A stretch of DNA of 64,000 nucleotides from contig NZ_BAAAWE010000001.1 of assembly GCF_039534915.1 (NCBI RefSeq), positions 1,798,001 through 1,862,000 of the forward strand, given 5' to 3'. The notes beneath the pieces were generated by a model. That model had not been told where the DNA came from and did not search any database. It worked only from the letters and a program-made list of their open reading frames with translations. Position 1 is the stretch's first letter. Every line of letters begins with the position of its first letter. This DNA is from Streptomyces roseofulvus. GTDB lineage: Bacteria; Actinomycetota; Actinomycetes; Streptomycetales; Streptomycetaceae. Position numbers and translations under genes: made by a program. Below are positions 61,376 through 64,000 of this stretch, in pieces.

Positions 61376-62038
61376 ATGGCCCGACCGCGCAAGCCCCTGC
61401 TCAGCCGAGACCGCATCGTCGAGACGGCGGGCGCGCTCGTCGACGCGGAGGGGCTGGCCGCCCTCTCGACCCGGCGGCTCGCGGCCGAGCTCGGGGTGAG
61501 CGGGCCCTCCCTCTACAACCACTTCCGCACCAAGGACGAGATCCTGGACGCGGTCGCGGACGCGGTGAGCGCCAAGATCGACCTGTCGATGTTCGAGCCG
61601 GACGACCCGCGCGACTGGCGCACCGCCCTGCACGACTGGGCGCTGTCCTACCGGGCCGCCCTCGCCGACCATCCGCACATCGTCCCCGTCCTCGCCCAGG
61701 GCCCGGGCCGCCGTCCGGCGGGCCTCAAGGTCGCCGACGCGGTCTTCGGCGCGATGGTCCGGGCCGGCTGGTCGCCCGCCCAGGCCACCCACATCGGCGC
61801 CCTGATGCGGTACTTCGTCACCGGCTCGGCGCTCGGCTCCTTCGCGCGCGGCTTCGTCGACGACGAGACCGCGTACGACCCCGCCGACTACCCGCACCTC
61901 GGCCAGGCGCACCGCCTCGCGGAGCACCGCGAGAAGGTCGACGAGGGCGCCTTCACGACGGGCCTGCGCGCGCTGCTCGACGGCCTGGGGGCGCAGTACG
62001 AGCGGGAGGCGCACGTTTCGGGGCGGGCCGAAGCGTGA
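61376..62038 (+). CDS. TetR-family regulator (TetR_C type)
   Basis: A 220-residue regulator. HTH about 10-55 (RIVETAGALVDAEGLAALSTRRLAAELGVSGPSLYNHFRTKDEIL), then a TetR-type C-terminal domain (DWRTALHDWALSYRAALADHPH). ATG at 61376 is the leaderless choice; 61367 is possible. Divergent from the acyl-CoA dehydrogenase and 18 bases ahead of the ArsR gene. Confidence 0.88.
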   Translation: MARPRKPLLSRDRIVETAGALVDAEGLAALSTRRLAAELGVSGPSLYNHFRTKDEILDAVADAVSAKIDLSMFEPDDPRDWRTALHDWALSYRAALADHPHIVPVLAQGPGRRPAGLKVADAVFGAMVRAGWSPAQATHIGALMRYFVTGSALGSFARGFVDDETAYDPADYPHLGQAHRLAEHREKVDEGAFTTGLRALLDGLGAQYEREAHVSGRAEA

Positions 62039-62056
62039 GCGCGGGATGCTGGGGCC

Positions 62057-62752
62057 ATGGGAGCCAGTGATCTCGCCGCGTTCGCGGCGCTCTTCGCGGA
62101 GGAGAGCCGGGCCGCGATGCTGCTCGCCCTGCTCGACGGGCGGGCCTGGACGGCGGGGGAACTCGCCCGCCACGCGCGCGTGGCGCCGTCCACCGCGACC
62201 GAACACCTGGGGAAGCTCGTCGCGGGCGGGGTGCTCGCGGAGGAGCGGCAGGGCCGGCACCGGTACGTGCGGCTCGCCGGACCCGGGATCGCGCAGCTCG
62301 TCGAGGAGCTGGCCACCCTCGCCGGGCCGGGCGCGGACGAGCCGCCCCGGTCGCTGGCCGCCGCGAGCGCCGGGCGGGCGATGGCCCGGGGCCGCACCTG
62401 CTACGACCACCTCGCCGGGCGGCTCGGGACCGCCGTCACGGACGCGCTCACGGCACGCGGGCTGCTCCGCCAGGACACCGGGTTCGCCCTCACGGACGGC
62501 GGTCTGGAGTGGTTCGCGGGGCTCGGCATCCCGCTCGTGCCGAAGGGGCGGCGGCCGCTCGCGCGCGGCTGCCTGGACTGGACCGAGCGCCGCCCGCACC
62601 TCGCGGGGCTCGCGGGAGCGGCGCTGTGCGCGCACGCGCTGGACAGCGGCTGGTGCGTACGGATCGGGACCGCGCGAGCGGTGAAGGTCACCCCGGCCGG
62701 GGAGCGGGCGCTGCGGCGGGAGCTGGGGATCGAGGCGGAGGCGCTGCGGTGA
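62057..62752 (+). CDS. ArsR/SmtB-family winged-helix regulator with extra C-terminal domain
   Basis: A 231-residue regulator. The wHTH (about 8-80: FAEESRAAMLLALLDGRAWTAGELARHARVAPSTATEHLGKLV) is followed by a C-terminal region with CYDHLAGRLG near 115 and CLDWTERRPHLAG near 175, a motif typical of a non-metal-sensing ArsR subgroup in actinobacteria. Metal-binding sites of classical ArsR are not visible. It is followed by the EamA transporter, which it may control. Confidence 0.85.
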   Translation: MGASDLAAFAALFAEESRAAMLLALLDGRAWTAGELARHARVAPSTATEHLGKLVAGGVLAEERQGRHRYVRLAGPGIAQLVEELATLAGPGADEPPRSLAAASAGRAMARGRTCYDHLAGRLGTAVTDALTARGLLRQDTGFALTDGGLEWFAGLGIPLVPKGRRPLARGCLDWTERRPHLAGLAGAALCAHALDSGWCVRIGTARAVKVTPAGERALRRELGIEAEALR

Positions 62753-62753
62753 C

Positions 62754-62812
62754 GGCGACATCGCGGTGTGAGCTCCGGCCTGCGTGAGGGCGGGCGATAT
62801 TGCGGTGTGGGC
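62754..62812. repeat. Direct repeat upstream of EamA gene
   Basis: GGCGACATCGCGGTGTGAGC (62754-62773) and GGCGATATTGCGGTGTGGGC (62793-62812) match at 17 of 20 positions with about 39 bases between starts. Candidate operator pair for the ArsR protein. Confidence 0.45.
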
Positions 62813-62828
62813 CGAAGGGTGGGGGTCC

Positions 62829-62834
62829 TACCGT
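62829..62834 (+). promoter_or_regulatory. -10 element, leaderless start of EamA gene
   Basis: TACCGT ends seven bases before the ATG at 62842; no SD. Confidence 0.45.
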
Positions 62835-62841
62835 CGGGGGC

Positions 62842-63789
62842 ATGCCGAACTCCGTCTCCTCCGCCCGGCTCGCGGTCGCCGCCGCCGGGGTCACCGTGGT
62901 CCTGTGGGCCTCCGCCTTCGTCTCCATCCGCAGCGCCGGGGCGGCGTACTCCCCCGGCGCGCTCGCCCTCGGGCGGCTGCTCGCCGGGGCGCTGGTCCTC
63001 GGGGCCGTCCTGCTGGCCCGGCGCGAGGGGCTGCCGCCCAGGGCGGCCTGGCCGGGGATCCTGGTCTCCGGGCTGCTGTGGTTCGGGGTGTACATGGTGG
63101 TGCTGAACTGGGGCGAGCAGGAGGTGGACGCCGGGACGGCCGCGATGCTCGTGAACATCGGACCGATCCTGATCGCACTGCTCGGCGCCCGGTTCCTGGG
63201 CGAACGGCTGCCGCCGCGCCTGCTGGCCGGCATGGCGGTGTCCTTCGCCGGCGCGGTGGCCGTGGGGCTCTCGATGTCCGGCGAGGACGGCCACGCCTCG
63301 GTCCTGGGCGTCGCGCTCTGCCTGCTGGCGGCGGTGGCGTACGCGGGCGGGGTCGTGGCGCAGAAGCCCGCCCTGGCCCACGCGAGCGCGCTCCAGGTGA
63401 CGACGTTCGGCTGCGCGATCGGCGCGGCGGCCTGTCTGCCGTTCGCCGGGCAGCTGGTGACGGAGGCGGCGCGGGCGCCGCTGTCGGCGACCGCGAACAT
63501 GGTCTACCTCGGGGTGTTCCCGACCGCGCTCGCCTTCACGACCTGGGCGTACGCGCTGGCGCGGACGACCGCGGGCCGGATGGGCGCGACCACCTACGCC
63601 GTGCCCGCCCTGGTCGTCCTGATGGCCTGGGCGCTGCTCGGCGAGCTGCCCGGGGCGCTGACGCTGCTGGGCGGCGCGCTGTGCCTGGCGGGGGTGGCGG
63701 TGTCCCGGTCCCGCCCGCGCGGGTCCGCCGCCCCGGCGTCAGGAGCGGGCGCCGGCCCGAAGGAGGCCGCGGGCGAACGTCGCGAGTGA
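62842..63789 (+). CDS. EamA/DMT-family transporter
   Basis: A 315-residue membrane protein with about ten hydrophobic helices in two EamA repeats (first repeat LWASAFVSIRSAGAAYSPGALALGRLLAGALVLGA; second AVAYAGGVVAQKPALAHAS). Family members export amino acids, drugs or nucleosides; substrate unknown. C-terminus is a hydrophilic tail overlapping the convergent TetR gene by 51 bases. Confidence 0.88.
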   Translation: MPNSVSSARLAVAAAGVTVVLWASAFVSIRSAGAAYSPGALALGRLLAGALVLGAVLLARREGLPPRAAWPGILVSGLLWFGVYMVVLNWGEQEVDAGTAAMLVNIGPILIALLGARFLGERLPPRLLAGMAVSFAGAVAVGLSMSGEDGHASVLGVALCLLAAVAYAGGVVAQKPALAHASALQVTTFGCAIGAAACLPFAGQLVTEAARAPLSATANMVYLGVFPTALAFTTWAYALARTTAGRMGATTYAVPALVVLMAWALLGELPGALTLLGGALCLAGVAVSRSRPRGSAAPASGAGAGPKEAAGERRE

Positions 63790-64000
63790 GGCGCCGATCC
63801 GCTCGACGGAGAGCCCGAGTTCGTGCCGCTGGAAGGCGAACAGCTCGGGCGAGAGCGGGGCGAGCACGGTGTCGACGAGGGCGTCGGGGTCCTCGGCGCC
63901 GTGGGCGACGAGCAGGGTGCGGACGTGGACCCGCCAGAAGCCGTACGCGCCGGTGCGGAAGCGTTCGGGGCCGGTCTCCGCGCCGAGCGCCAGCGGGAGG
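63739..64000 (-). CDS. TetR-family regulator, C-terminal part (5' end outside window)
   Basis: Open frame from the right edge to a TGA at 63739-63741, 87 complete codons. The residues include AYGFWRVHVRTLLVAHG and DTVLAPLSPELFAFQRHELGLSVERIGASLATFARGLLRAG, which resemble the ligand-domain end of TetR regulators. The HTH is not in view. 51 bases overlap the convergent EamA gene end. Confidence 0.6.
   Translation of the reverse strand, partial: LPLALGAETGPERFRTGAYGFWRVHVRTLLVAHGAEDPDALVDTVLAPLSPELFAFQRHELGLSVERIGASLATFARGLLRAGARS

Overview
The window is high-GC actinobacterial chromosome, almost certainly Streptomyces. The evidence is a mycothiol ligase (mshC), two chaplins typical of aerial-hyphae formers, a gyl operon led by an IclR repressor, the actinobacterial SCO1664/DUF3090/MSMEG_4193 trio, GC-rich third codon positions and frequent GTG starts. 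Gene content and order resemble, from memory, the S. coelicolor core around SCO1650 to SCO1700. No prophage, integrase, transposase, CRISPR array or secondary-metabolite cluster is visible. Starts were chosen from Shine-Dalgarno (SD) motifs, leaderless -10 hexamers and family N-termini, so several differ from the longest possible frame.

Layout. 1-4.4 kb: a partial secreted protein, tRNA methyltransferase TrmI, a site-2 protease with CBS domains, a RecB-type nuclease and an orphan NarL-type regulator. 4.4-9 kb: two tandem peptide-binding lipoproteins without permeases, then a HAD phosphatase. 9-18 kb: metH, divergent from gylR-glpF-glpK-glpD (glycerol uptake, phosphorylation, oxidation). 18-25 kb: a luciferase-like monooxygenase, a PAC2 protein, mshC, the uncharacterised trio and CorA. 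25-31 kb: a ferritin-like protein, an F420-type oxidoreductase, an aldo/keto reductase overlapping a degenerate RecD2-like protein, and two small conserved genes. 31-34 kb: chaplins chpC and chpH and an M20 peptidase. 34-42 kb: tRNA-Leu(GAG), a pseudouridine synthase, an mscR/metallo-hydrolase pair, an amino-acid permease and the gluconate module gntR/gntK-gntP.

42-53 kb is a lipid and steroid zone. It holds a KstD-like dehydrogenase divergent from a TetR regulator and a 3alpha(20beta)-hydroxysteroid dehydrogenase, then a phosphotransferase/acyl-CoA dehydrogenase pair facing an SDR/TetR pair that shares an operator-like motif with it. 53-64 kb: a Tat-exported NamZ-like muramidase, poorly known genes, a MITE-like element, soxR, a MaoC/TetR pair bracketed by identical 17-bp motifs, an acyl-CoA dehydrogenase with TetR, ArsR/EamA and a partial TetR gene.

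The most notable points are the RecD2-like protein with ruined ATPase motifs, the 19-fold TPG stalk in ChpC, the 187-bp inverted-repeat element between two TAG stops, three intergenic tandem repeats, paired TetR operators, and a recurrent leaderless-promoter layout (TANNNT 6-8 nt before the start).
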